A stretch of DNA of 64,000 nucleotides from Treponema_C sp050320395. Lineage in GTDB: Bacteria > Spirochaetota > Spirochaetia > Treponematales > Treponemataceae. A model generated the notes under the pieces. It saw only the letters and a program-made list of their open reading frames with translations. It made no database searches and was not told where the DNA came from. Positions within the stretch are counted from its first letter, which is position 1. The number at the start of each line of letters is the position of its first letter. This document shows positions 1 through 7,577 of this stretch, one piece after another. The DNA lies in contig NZ_CP144459.1 of assembly GCF_050320395.1 (NCBI RefSeq), positions 1,240,001 through 1,304,000 of the forward strand. The letters are read 5' to 3'. Made by a program: the position numbers and the translations under genes.

Positions 1-57
1 CTTTTAGGACTCTTTACCGGAACCGCTTTTTCAGTATTGTAACGATATTTTAGCTTC

Positions 58-1557
58 ATGAAAGAAAAAACTTTTATTATCGGAGCTGCACTGTGCAGCG
101 CTTTTTTTTGTTTTATACTGATTTTTTGTCGTACCGCACCCTCATTTAAAATATGGCAAAATTATACGGTTTTTTACACGGAACGCGGGGTAAGCGAAGA
201 TACCGTGCTCGATTTATTTTCCCGGGAGGGAGTCGCAGGCGTTTTATCCCTGCGTCACACTCGGTTTCCGCCTCTTCCGGCCCTTACTCCCGTGCAGTAT
301 ATGAACGGCTTTGCAAAATTTTCATATGAAGATTTACAAAATCTCTTTTTTTCCGATAAAAACGGGAATTACCGTTTATACTATGTACCGCAGGAAGCCG
401 CAGGTACTGCCGTTTCTGCACTGAAAAATGCCGATTTTAAATGGGGAACGGATGCGCGGGGAAAGAGGCCTTATACGGTACCCGCCGCCGTGTTTTTGCT
501 TTTTATCTGTTTTACCCTATTTGCAAAAAACAAGGGGTTTTTCTCGGCAGTTTTTTTCCCCTTTGTGCTTTATACCTTTTCCGTGCCTTTTTATCACAGC
601 GCATCCTTTGTATGTCCCTTCGGTTTTGCCTTATTTATTATCCAAAAGTCATGGCGCAGGAAAAACTTTTTTAAAAAGGCCCTTATGCATCCGCTTGTTG
701 TGTCCTCGGCTTTTTTATTAAGCCTTTCTGCGGCCGTTTCGGGTGTGCGCCCCCTTCTTTTATTTTGCGCCGCGGTCTGTGCATCGGCGGCTTCGGTGTA
801 TGTTTTGTTCAAACTTGAAGGTTTTCGGTGTGCTAAAGCCGTATTTAATCCGGTTTTTATTATTCCCGCCGCCCTTATCGATACACGCGATATTTTGCGC
901 GTTCGCTTTGCTCTTATTCCCGCCCTTTGTATAGCCCTGTTTACGGTGTCCTTTTTTATAAGCGGCTTTTACGGCGCAAGCGGAGGAAAAACGGGGCGCA
1001 CTGCGGGGGTATCCGGCGGATTGTCCGGCGGTATTTCCGATGCCTATTTTCCCGCTCCGATAAAAAAAACGGTAAAAAAAGATTTTTCACTTTTTTCATA
1101 TAATGCAGTCAATGCCGTCGACATTGAAAACCGCCTTCCCGATTTAATCGATTTTATCGGAGCTTTTTGGTTTACCGAAACCTATCCCTTCCGCAAGCTT
1201 GACAGTTTGAAAGGCGGTAATCCGAGTATCGGCGACAGGGTTACGTACTCGGACTATAAAAGAGAAGGGGGAAGGCTGAACGAAGTATCCGTAAACGTTG
1301 CCGTATTCGATGAAGCTTATATTCGCCGTATTACGGAGCTTGCATACCGAAACGCTTTTTTGGGTTCCGGGGGGGCTGAAGCTTTGTTAAGCCGCCAAAA
1401 AGGCTTTATGCGTACCGGCTATGTGCGCGTTCACGGTGCGCAAAACGGCACGGCGGCCCTTATCTTTACGTTATGTGCTTTTATATATATACTGGTTTTG
1501 CTTATCGGTTTAAGCAAATACCGATTTCTTTTTAGTAACAGAGGCGCCGACAGATGA
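58..1557 (+). CDS. Unknown multi-pass membrane protein, first gene of the Rnf-like operon
   Basis: I do not recognise a family. The 499-residue product has an N-terminal hydrophobic segment (about residues 5-24), a soluble stretch of about 115 residues, a cluster of hydrophobic segments (about 143-310), a second soluble region (about 330-465) and a last membrane segment near the C-terminus (about 470-492). The stop overlaps the next start by 4 nt (ATGA), so it is translationally coupled to the rnfC-like gene, which suggests a role with that complex. No heme, iron-sulfur or flavin motif is visible. It could be a lineage-specific accessory or assembly subunit. That it is a real gene is fairly certain because of length and coupling; its function is unknown. 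Confidence 0.75.
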   Translation: MKEKTFIIGAALCSAFFCFILIFCRTAPSFKIWQNYTVFYTERGVSEDTVLDLFSREGVAGVLSLRHTRFPPLPALTPVQYMNGFAKFSYEDLQNLFFSDKNGNYRLYYVPQEAAGTAVSALKNADFKWGTDARGKRPYTVPAAVFLLFICFTLFAKNKGFFSAVFFPFVLYTFSVPFYHSASFVCPFGFALFIIQKSWRRKNFFKKALMHPLVVSSAFLLSLSAAVSGVRPLLLFCAAVCASAASVYVLFKLEGFRCAKAVFNPVFIIPAALIDTRDILRVRFALIPALCIALFTVSFFISGFYGASGGKTGRTAGVSGGLSGGISDAYFPAPIKKTVKKDFSLFSYNAVNAVDIENRLPDLIDFIGAFWFTETYPFRKLDSLKGGNPSIGDRVTYSDYKREGGRLNEVSVNVAVFDEAYIRRITELAYRNAFLGSGGAEALLSRQKGFMRTGYVRVHGAQNGTAALIFTLCAFIYILVLLIGLSKYRFLFSNRGADR

Positions 1558-2888
1558 GAGAAAAAAAAGAAGAGTTTGATTTTCCGCACTATGAGTACCG
1601 CCGTCTCCATTGCGCCTACATACCGTCTACAGCCTTTGTGTCGGTGCGCCAGGGTAAAAGCGATTCAAGATTTATAATACGGGAAGGAGATGAGGTTTCC
1701 GAAGGTCAGATAATTGCATCCGGTTATAAAAATGCCGTCCCCGTACATGCGCCTATTCCGGGTATTGTCAGTGAAATAGCCGAACGTACCATGCCGGACG
1801 GAAGCCGTGCCGAATGCGCCGTATTGCAATTCCGCGGCGGTTTTGCGTTTGAAGGCAAAGAGCAGGTGTATACCGACTATCGTAAAAAACAGGGCTCCCA
1901 TAAATTGATTCCTCTGATTCGTCAGCACGGAATAATCAATACCTTTGATTTGGATAACAATTCTTTGGCCGAGCAATTGGACAAAGCCGGCTCCGATAAC
2001 TATGTACTTGCAGTCCGCTTGTTCGATTTTGATCCGGGATGCTCGCGCGACGGTTTTATCAGCTCTTTTTTTACAAAAGAAGTGATTGAAGGGGCATGCC
2101 TGTGCGCCCGTGCAATGCATACCGAATCCCTTGTGTTTTTTTACGGCGGTGAAGACTTCCGGCTTCCCGACGAAAAGACGTTAGAAGCCCTGTGCGATAC
2201 AATCTCATGCCGCTTTATAAAAATCGATACCCGGTTTTATCCTTCAGGCTCTCAGCGCGTATTGGAAAAGATTTTGCAAAAAAACACCGTACAGCATACA
2301 AAGCCGGGTTCGGAAAAGGCTTTTCGAAACTTCGAAAAGGGAAAAAATAAAGCTTTATTTATAGACAGTGCAACCGCATACGCCGTTTACCGCTGCCTTT
2401 GTTTATCCGTTCCCTTTACCGATACCGTAGTTGAAGTAAACGGACCTGCCTTACACGAATCGAAGATGTTTAAAGTTAAAATCGGTACCCCGATCAGGCG
2501 TCTTTTGGAAGAATGCGGCGGATGCGAAAAAGAGCCGGCAAAAATCATTATAAACGGCCTTATAAAGGGTACGGCGGTTTCCGATTTGGATATTCCCGTT
2601 ACAAAATACGTAAAAACCGTCACCCTTCTTTCGGCGGACAGTATTCCCGATCAACGTATATCCGATTGTATACACTGCGGTTTTTGCAGAAAAGCCTGTC
2701 CTCTGGGTATTCAAAGCGACCGAATATACAGTCATTTTGTAAATAAAACCCCGCTTGGCGCCGATATACTGCTTTCGGCGCATTTATGCGATGACTGCGC
2801 CTTATGTAATGCCGCATGTCCTGCACGGCTTCCTCTGTATCAAACCGTTTCAAAGTATAAGGAAAAACAAGATGCGGCACAATTATAA
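1554..2888 (+). CDS. rnfC: RnfC-like electron transport subunit, divergent
   Basis: RnfC is the peripheral subunit of the Rnf ion-pumping NADH/ferredoxin complex. This 444-residue protein keeps the family layout: an N-terminal barrel-sandwich region (about 35-105, with the pattern PVHAPIPGIVSEI), a middle Rossmann-like region, a SLBB-like region (about 285-345) and two C-terminal 4Fe-4S motifs, with cysteines at about 372/375/378/382 and 412/415/418/422. What is odd is the middle: where RnfC normally has the glycine-rich GLGGAGFPT loop that binds FMN/NADH, this protein reads IRQHGIINTFDLDNNSLA. NADH oxidation at this subunit is therefore doubtful. Start ATG overlaps the upstream stop by 4 nt; the 3' end overlaps rnfD. 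Family call is firm, activity is uncertain. Confidence 0.85.
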   Translation: MREKKEEFDFPHYEYRRLHCAYIPSTAFVSVRQGKSDSRFIIREGDEVSEGQIIASGYKNAVPVHAPIPGIVSEIAERTMPDGSRAECAVLQFRGGFAFEGKEQVYTDYRKKQGSHKLIPLIRQHGIINTFDLDNNSLAEQLDKAGSDNYVLAVRLFDFDPGCSRDGFISSFFTKEVIEGACLCARAMHTESLVFFYGGEDFRLPDEKTLEALCDTISCRFIKIDTRFYPSGSQRVLEKILQKNTVQHTKPGSEKAFRNFEKGKNKALFIDSATAYAVYRCLCLSVPFTDTVVEVNGPALHESKMFKVKIGTPIRRLLEECGGCEKEPAKIIINGLIKGTAVSDLDIPVTKYVKTVTLLSADSIPDQRISDCIHCGFCRKACPLGIQSDRIYSHFVNKTPLGADILLSAHLCDDCALCNAACPARLPLYQTVSKYKEKQDAAQL

Positions 2889-3936
2889 ACATATTACGTT
2901 AAATCCCTTTTGCAGTTCAAATCCGTCTTTGAACGGTATTATGAAAATGAGTATAGCGGTTCTTTTGCCGCAGATTATTATGCTTTTTATTACAAAAAGC
3001 TATAATTCCCTTGTATTGCTTTTATGCAGTATCATTGCCGCCCAAGGTGCTCAGGTTTGTTATGCGGTGATTAAAAAATCCCGCGCCTTTTTGTCGTGGA
3101 CGATAATGTTTGAGGGAGTCATTGCGGGAATGCTGATACCCGCAGGATATCCGCCGCACACCCTGTTTATAGCGGTTTTTACCGTACTTCTACTGCAAAA
3201 CCTTATATTCGGTTCGTATGCACAAGGCTGGGCAAATGCGGTTGTCGTTATTCTTATCGTATTGTATTTTATCAATCCTGCAATGTTTCCGCCTTCCTTA
3301 TTGCCGCATGACTGTTTTACCCAAAGCAATGCCGGCTCCCGCCTGTTTTCCGAAGGTATAGTGCAGGTTGCCGATTTCGATAAGCGCATCGGCGGTTTTT
3401 TAAACGGCGGTATTTTTTATTCATGGGGCATATCGGTTCCCGAAGGTTATATAACCCTGCTGTGGGATTCGCAGTCCGCCATTCCCGCATTCAGATTTAA
3501 TTTGCTTACACTGGCGGCTTCTTTGATTTTGATTTCGTATAAGGCTGCCGATTCCCTTGTTACCTACGCTTTTTTAATCGTGTACGGAATTGCCGTGCGT
3601 ATGCTCAGCCTCTATCCCTACGGTTCCCTTATCGGCGGCGGCGATGTTTTGCTCGCTTTTTGTACCGGCGGTACCCTCTTTGCCGCTTTTTTCCCGTTAA
3701 ACCGTTTCGGAACCCTGCCCATGACCGCTGTAGGAAAATGTATATACGGGGCAGTCGGGGGGCTGTGTATGTTCGGAATGTGCGGGGCGGGTACTTCTTC
3801 GGCCGCCGTGTTTTTTTGCCTTTTGTTTTTGAATATTTTGTCTCCTGCAGTTCAGTATATCGAGGATCGTATCTATGATTTTCAATTACACGGCATTCTC
3901 GTTCAGGCAGGCATAAAAGGGGTTAAACATGAATAA
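2872..3936 (+). CDS. rnfD: RnfD-like membrane subunit
   Basis: RnfD/NqrB-type integral membrane subunit, 354 residues with about 8-10 hydrophobic segments. I chose ATG 2872 (MRHNYKHITLNPF) rather than the further upstream in-frame ATG at 2755, because it is preceded by AAGGA and overlaps the rnfC end by only 17 nt. The late region LLAFCTGGTLFAAFFPLNRFG aligns by eye with the RnfD region that usually ends in the DPVTSP signature, which is not kept. The canonical SGAT/TGAT-type motif, whose threonine carries covalent FMN in RnfD and NqrB, is also not present where expected (around VADFDKRIGGFLNGG). The next gene starts 8 nt before its end. Confidence 0.85.
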   Translation: MRHNYKHITLNPFCSSNPSLNGIMKMSIAVLLPQIIMLFITKSYNSLVLLLCSIIAAQGAQVCYAVIKKSRAFLSWTIMFEGVIAGMLIPAGYPPHTLFIAVFTVLLLQNLIFGSYAQGWANAVVVILIVLYFINPAMFPPSLLPHDCFTQSNAGSRLFSEGIVQVADFDKRIGGFLNGGIFYSWGISVPEGYITLLWDSQSAIPAFRFNLLTLAASLILISYKAADSLVTYAFLIVYGIAVRMLSLYPYGSLIGGGDVLLAFCTGGTLFAAFFPLNRFGTLPMTAVGKCIYGAVGGLCMFGMCGAGTSSAAVFFCLLFLNILSPAVQYIEDRIYDFQLHGILVQAGIKGVKHE

Positions 3937-4360
3937 AAAAGAAGTATATAAAACAGGCATCTGTATTATGGGCTGCCTTTTTATTGCTTTTTTGCTCATA
4001 TTGCTGTATTTACCGGCTGAAAAATATAAAGCAAAAAAAATTGCCGAAGAAATCAATACCTTTTTGGATAAAAACGGAAAAAGCGGCTATAAAGTCGGAG
4101 AGGCGTTTGTTATCAAATCGCCTATACAATCCGGTGTGCTTATATTTAAATTAGCGGATGCATCGGGAAAACCTGCGGGACTTGTTTGTTTGGTACGCAT
4201 TACGGGTATATGCGGTCCCGTTCCGGCCCTCTTTATATGCGACAAACAAAAAAATATTGAATTTGCCGGCAGCTTTTTTGAAGACGGCCGTTTAACCGAT
4301 ATGCAGATTGCATATTGGATTACCCATTTACGTACCCTTACGGAGAATACCGAACAATGA
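3929..4360 (+). CDS. rnfG: Short RnfG-like protein without a flavinylation motif
   Basis: A 143-residue protein with one N-terminal membrane anchor (about 9-29) and a periplasmic-looking domain, sitting in the place of rnfG between rnfD and rnfE. RnfG normally is about 200 residues and carries a [S/T]GA[T/S] motif whose threonine takes FMN from the ApbE/Ftp flavin transferase. No such motif is visible here, and the domain is short. The call rests mainly on gene order and topology, with the domain pattern GKSGYKVGEAFVIKSPIQSG giving weak support. It overlaps rnfD by 8 nt and rnfE by 4 nt (ATGA). It may be a structural remnant of RnfG. Confidence 0.55.
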   Translation: MNKKEVYKTGICIMGCLFIAFLLILLYLPAEKYKAKKIAEEINTFLDKNGKSGYKVGEAFVIKSPIQSGVLIFKLADASGKPAGLVCLVRITGICGPVPALFICDKQKNIEFAGSFFEDGRLTDMQIAYWITHLRTLTENTEQ

Positions 4361-4959
4361 CAAAAAAAGCCTTATTTTTTTTCACGGCCTCATGCTTAAG
4401 TCTTTTTGTACCGGTTCCGCCGCGTTTCGGTTACGGAATCGTTCTTGTACTCTGCGCATCTTTAATCGTATTTGCCGTCATTGTGCTCAAAGCTTTTATT
4501 GAGCGTCTCGGCATTGAAAAATATAAAAACTTTTTATTTATGCTAGGCGTTTTAGCCCTTACCTTATTTTTATACGCGCTTATCGGCTTTTGGTCGCCTC
4601 TTACGGCCTTTACCCTCGGTTTTATTATCTATATCATTCCCGTGTCCTTATTTATGAATAAGCTCGTTTTTCCGGATGAAGGACAGCCTTTTAAACAGGT
4701 ATTAAGGCAGGGGTTAAAAAGCTGCGGTATATTGAGCATGCTCGGCTTGCTTTTTTTTGCACTCAGAGAACTGCTTGCCTTCGGAACTCTTTCGTTTCCC
4801 GCGCGCTCCGGTTTACGGATATTCGGTATTTTAAAAAGCTTCGGTTTTTTTCCCGTCTTTTTTTGGGCGACTATTCCCGGAGCTCTTATCTTACTTGCTT
4901 TTTTACTGGTGCTTTTATCCGTGGTGTACCGCCGCTATGAAATCAAGGAGGAACTGTGA
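4357..4959 (+). CDS. rnfE: RnfE-like membrane subunit
   Basis: RnfE/NqrD family, 200 residues with about six hydrophobic segments. ATG 4357 overlaps the previous stop (ATGA). The N-terminal segment TASCLSLFVPVP aligns by eye with the family signature LGLCPLLAV and keeps a cysteine, while the second family cysteine (TNC in the third-to-fourth helix region) is replaced in YIIPVSLFMNKLVFP. The segment ALRELLAFGTL matches the conserved AIREILGNGTL of canonical RnfE, which makes the family call good. The paired cysteines of RnfA and RnfE normally hold an intramembrane iron centre, so this subunit seems unable to do so in the usual way. Confidence 0.8.
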   Translation: MTKKALFFFTASCLSLFVPVPPRFGYGIVLVLCASLIVFAVIVLKAFIERLGIEKYKNFLFMLGVLALTLFLYALIGFWSPLTAFTLGFIIYIIPVSLFMNKLVFPDEGQPFKQVLRQGLKSCGILSMLGLLFFALRELLAFGTLSFPARSGLRIFGILKSFGFFPVFFWATIPGALILLAFLLVLLSVVYRRYEIKEEL

Positions 4960-5516
4960 TTTTACAATCGGTTTTTATGTACGGTATTCTCTGTGCCGTT
5001 CCCCTCGTATACGGCATAGGTTTAAAAAAATTACTCGGTACCGAAAAAAATCCCCGTTATATTTTAGCGGCGGCTCTAAAATCCCTGTGTACGGTTCTTG
5101 CAACGATTTTTATAACCCGTTTTTTAGCGCTTAAGATGCTTGCTCCCTATTCCCTTACGGTTTTATATCCTTTTTTTGCCCTGCCTTTTACCCTCGTGTT
5201 TTCGCTTTTGTTTAAACAGCTTGTCTATCTTGTTTGCAAAATTGAAACGGCGGAATTCGATATTGTCTTTTTATCGGTTATTTTGGCGGTAAATGAGGGT
5301 ATGTCTCTTGTACATGCTTTAATAATCGGAGCCGTTTGTACCCTCTCTTTTTATATACTGTTTCCCGTATTGGGCGCTGTCCGTAAGCGCTTAGAGCTTA
5401 CACGCATACATCCGGCCTTTAACGATACGGTGATGATTATTATTACCCTTGCCCTTATTACCTGCGGTTTATACGGCTGGAATCTGTCTTGGCTTAATGA
5501 CGGGCTGTTTAAATAA
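4956..5516 (+). CDS. rnfA: RnfA-like membrane subunit
   Basis: RnfA/NqrE family, 186 residues, six hydrophobic segments. The start is a GTG at 4956 that overlaps the rnfE stop (GTGA). The end of the protein, GAVRKRLELTRIHPAF followed by a hydrophobic tail, lines up with the RnfA pattern AAIRERLALADVPAPF. The two cysteines expected in FLGLCPF and TTNCAVLG are not present at the aligned positions (VPLVYGIGLKKL and DIVFLSVILAVN). It is the last gene of the operon; the gene normally found next in canonical clusters, rnfB, does not follow. Confidence 0.8.
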   Translation: MILQSVFMYGILCAVPLVYGIGLKKLLGTEKNPRYILAAALKSLCTVLATIFITRFLALKMLAPYSLTVLYPFFALPFTLVFSLLFKQLVYLVCKIETAEFDIVFLSVILAVNEGMSLVHALIIGAVCTLSFYILFPVLGAVRKRLELTRIHPAFNDTVMIIITLALITCGLYGWNLSWLNDGLFK

Positions 5517-5590
5517 AAAACATAAAAAAAACAAAAAAAAGGCTGTATCCCCTTTTAAGAAAGCGGATATTGATATACAATATATACAAT

Positions 5591-7567
5591 ATGGGTGTTG
5601 TTAAGATTTGTTTTGTACTGGCTTTCAATTTGCCGGGAGCGGAATTGCCCGAACATATTGAAGAACTGTATCAAACACGATATAAAAAAATTCTCAGCTT
5701 TTTATATACACATCCGGAAATGCGACTTTCTTTTTTTGTTTCGGGCCGTATTTTGGAATGGATAGAAAAAAAGCACGACGAAATCATATCCATATGCTCG
5801 GAGATGGTTGACCGCAGACAAATTGAAGTGCTCGGCGGCGGTTACTATGAACCCTTGTTTCCGCTTTTGCTTCCTGCAGACCGTTCCGCTCAAATAGAAG
5901 CTCTTACAACGGCTATCCGCAAAGCTGCCGGAAAAAGACCGCGCGGCGCCTATTTGACCGAAAGCGTTTGGGATCCCTCCCTTATATCGAGTTTTAATAC
6001 CTGCGGCATCGAGTATACCTTACTCGACAGCCGTTTTATTCCTCAAAGCGGTTTTCGTCCCGTTTCGATTTTTTCACCCCTGGTTGTGGAAGAGATGGGA
6101 AAAACGACAACGGTTATTCCCCTGCATCAAAGCAGTTTGCCGCGCTCCGGTCAAAACCCTGCGGATTATCTTGAGTTTACCCATACCATTGCATCTTCGG
6201 GCGATTCGTCGATATTGGCCTGCGTATTTACCCCGCAGCAGTTTTACACCCTTTTGGAAGAAAAATGGTTTGAACGTTTTAGTCAATTGCTCGAAGAGGA
6301 TACTGTAACATCGTTGAGCTTACCGCAGCGGTATTTAAAACAGTATCGTACACGTTTTCCCGCTTATATTCCCGCAGGCTGTATGTCCGAAGCGGCTATG
6401 TGGACATTGGAACCCTTTATTCCTCATACCCGTGTTTTTTCCGAATCGATGCGGCCCACGGTTAAGGATTTTTTAACCGTATATCCTGAAGCGCGCGCCC
6501 TGTATTCGCGCATGATGTACGTGAGTATGCTCATCAGCCAATGCCGCGGCGACAAGGCAAGAAAAAAGGCCGCCCGAGAAGAGCTTCATGCAGCCCAGCA
6601 TTTTGCCCCTTATATATATAAGGGAAGGGGAGGTATAAGCGATAGGACCTTGCGCTGCCGTACTTATAAGCGTCTTTTAAATGCCGAAAAAATCCTTCGT
6701 GAAGCATCCGGTTTCAAAGACAATGCAAGCGCATTCGACTTTACAATGTCCGGACGGCGCGATTTTTTATGCTGTTTTGAATCCTTTAACGCCTTTGTTT
6801 GTTTACAAGGCGGGCTTTTATTTGAATTCGATATCATGCACAATGCCGTCAATTATTGTACCGCTGCCCGTCATTGCGCAAAAGACGGAAGTACCTACGC
6901 CCTATACGAAAAAAAGATGTTTGTAGACCATCTATGGGACACTGATGATTTTCAAAGCTTTACCTCGGATTCTTATACGGGAAGCCCCGTTTTTGCGGCT
7001 TGCGAATACCGTGAGCTCGGCTTTGACCGCATGAAAAAGGAAATACGCCTTGCGGTTTCGGGTGTGTGGGGAAAAGACCGACTCCCGGTAACCCTGAAAA
7101 AAAACTACAGCCTATCCGAAAACGGGGTTATCTGCCAATATATTTTAAAAAATGAAGGGCAACAGCCGCTTAAAGCGAAATTCGGCGTCGAACACAATAT
7201 AAGCATTCCTTCCAATGCTGCAAACGTTCTCAATGCCGAAGCCGTTGTATGCGATGCGAGGGAAACACCCTGCAGCGACACAGCCTATATACGCCAATCG
7301 GGTATTTCCTTTGTGCAGCTCGGCGATACGGATTCGGAAATCAATTTTATATTCGAACCGAACGAATCCTGCGGTTTTTATCTTGCCCCCTTTTATACGT
7401 CTTTACAAAATGAAGACGGCTCCTTTGTCAAACAATACGAAGCGCACACTTGCGCCTTTTACTGGGATGTCAATTTACTCCCCGGTATGGAAACCGAGAA
7501 AATCCTTAATATGACGGTAAAAGCGCCTAAAAAAAATACGGTTGCAAAAAAGCCCAAAAAACGCTAA
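5591..7567 (+). CDS. GH57-like glycoside hydrolase, active site partly missing
   Basis: Resembles GH57 alpha-amylase/4-alpha-glucanotransferase proteins: N-terminal (beta/alpha)7-type domain (about 1-270), helical region, then a beta domain of the DUF1925/DUF1926 kind (about 385-650, with KKMFVDHLW). Conserved region 2 is kept (RRQIEVLGGGYYEPL, Glu87) and so is the nucleophile region YLTESVWDP (Glu124). The first GH57 motif HQP is replaced by NLP, and the region that usually reads GDDGEKFG with the acid/base Asp reads SILACVFTPQQFY. So it is probably inactive as a classical GH57, or uses other residues. I chose ATG 5591; an in-frame TTG lies at 5570. No clear ribosome binding site is seen. 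Length is typical for the family. Confidence 0.75.
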   Translation: MGVVKICFVLAFNLPGAELPEHIEELYQTRYKKILSFLYTHPEMRLSFFVSGRILEWIEKKHDEIISICSEMVDRRQIEVLGGGYYEPLFPLLLPADRSAQIEALTTAIRKAAGKRPRGAYLTESVWDPSLISSFNTCGIEYTLLDSRFIPQSGFRPVSIFSPLVVEEMGKTTTVIPLHQSSLPRSGQNPADYLEFTHTIASSGDSSILACVFTPQQFYTLLEEKWFERFSQLLEEDTVTSLSLPQRYLKQYRTRFPAYIPAGCMSEAAMWTLEPFIPHTRVFSESMRPTVKDFLTVYPEARALYSRMMYVSMLISQCRGDKARKKAAREELHAAQHFAPYIYKGRGGISDRTLRCRTYKRLLNAEKILREASGFKDNASAFDFTMSGRRDFLCCFESFNAFVCLQGGLLFEFDIMHNAVNYCTAARHCAKDGSTYALYEKKMFVDHLWDTDDFQSFTSDSYTGSPVFAACEYRELGFDRMKKEIRLAVSGVWGKDRLPVTLKKNYSLSENGVICQYILKNEGQQPLKAKFGVEHNISIPSNAANVLNAEAVVCDARETPCSDTAYIRQSGISFVQLGDTDSEINFIFEPNESCGFYLAPFYTSLQNEDGSFVKQYEAHTCAFYWDVNLLPGMETEKILNMTVKAPKKNTVAKKPKKR

Positions 7568-7570
7568 ACT
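7542..7570 (+). promoter_or_regulatory. Promoter for metG
   Basis: TTGCAA (7542-7547), a 17-nt spacer, then TAAACT (7565-7570). The ATG of metG is 7 nt further on, so the transcript would start at or next to the start codon. The promoter lies across the end of the upstream gene. No Shine-Dalgarno precedes the ATG. Confidence 0.55.
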
Positions 7571-7577
7571 GTCCTTT

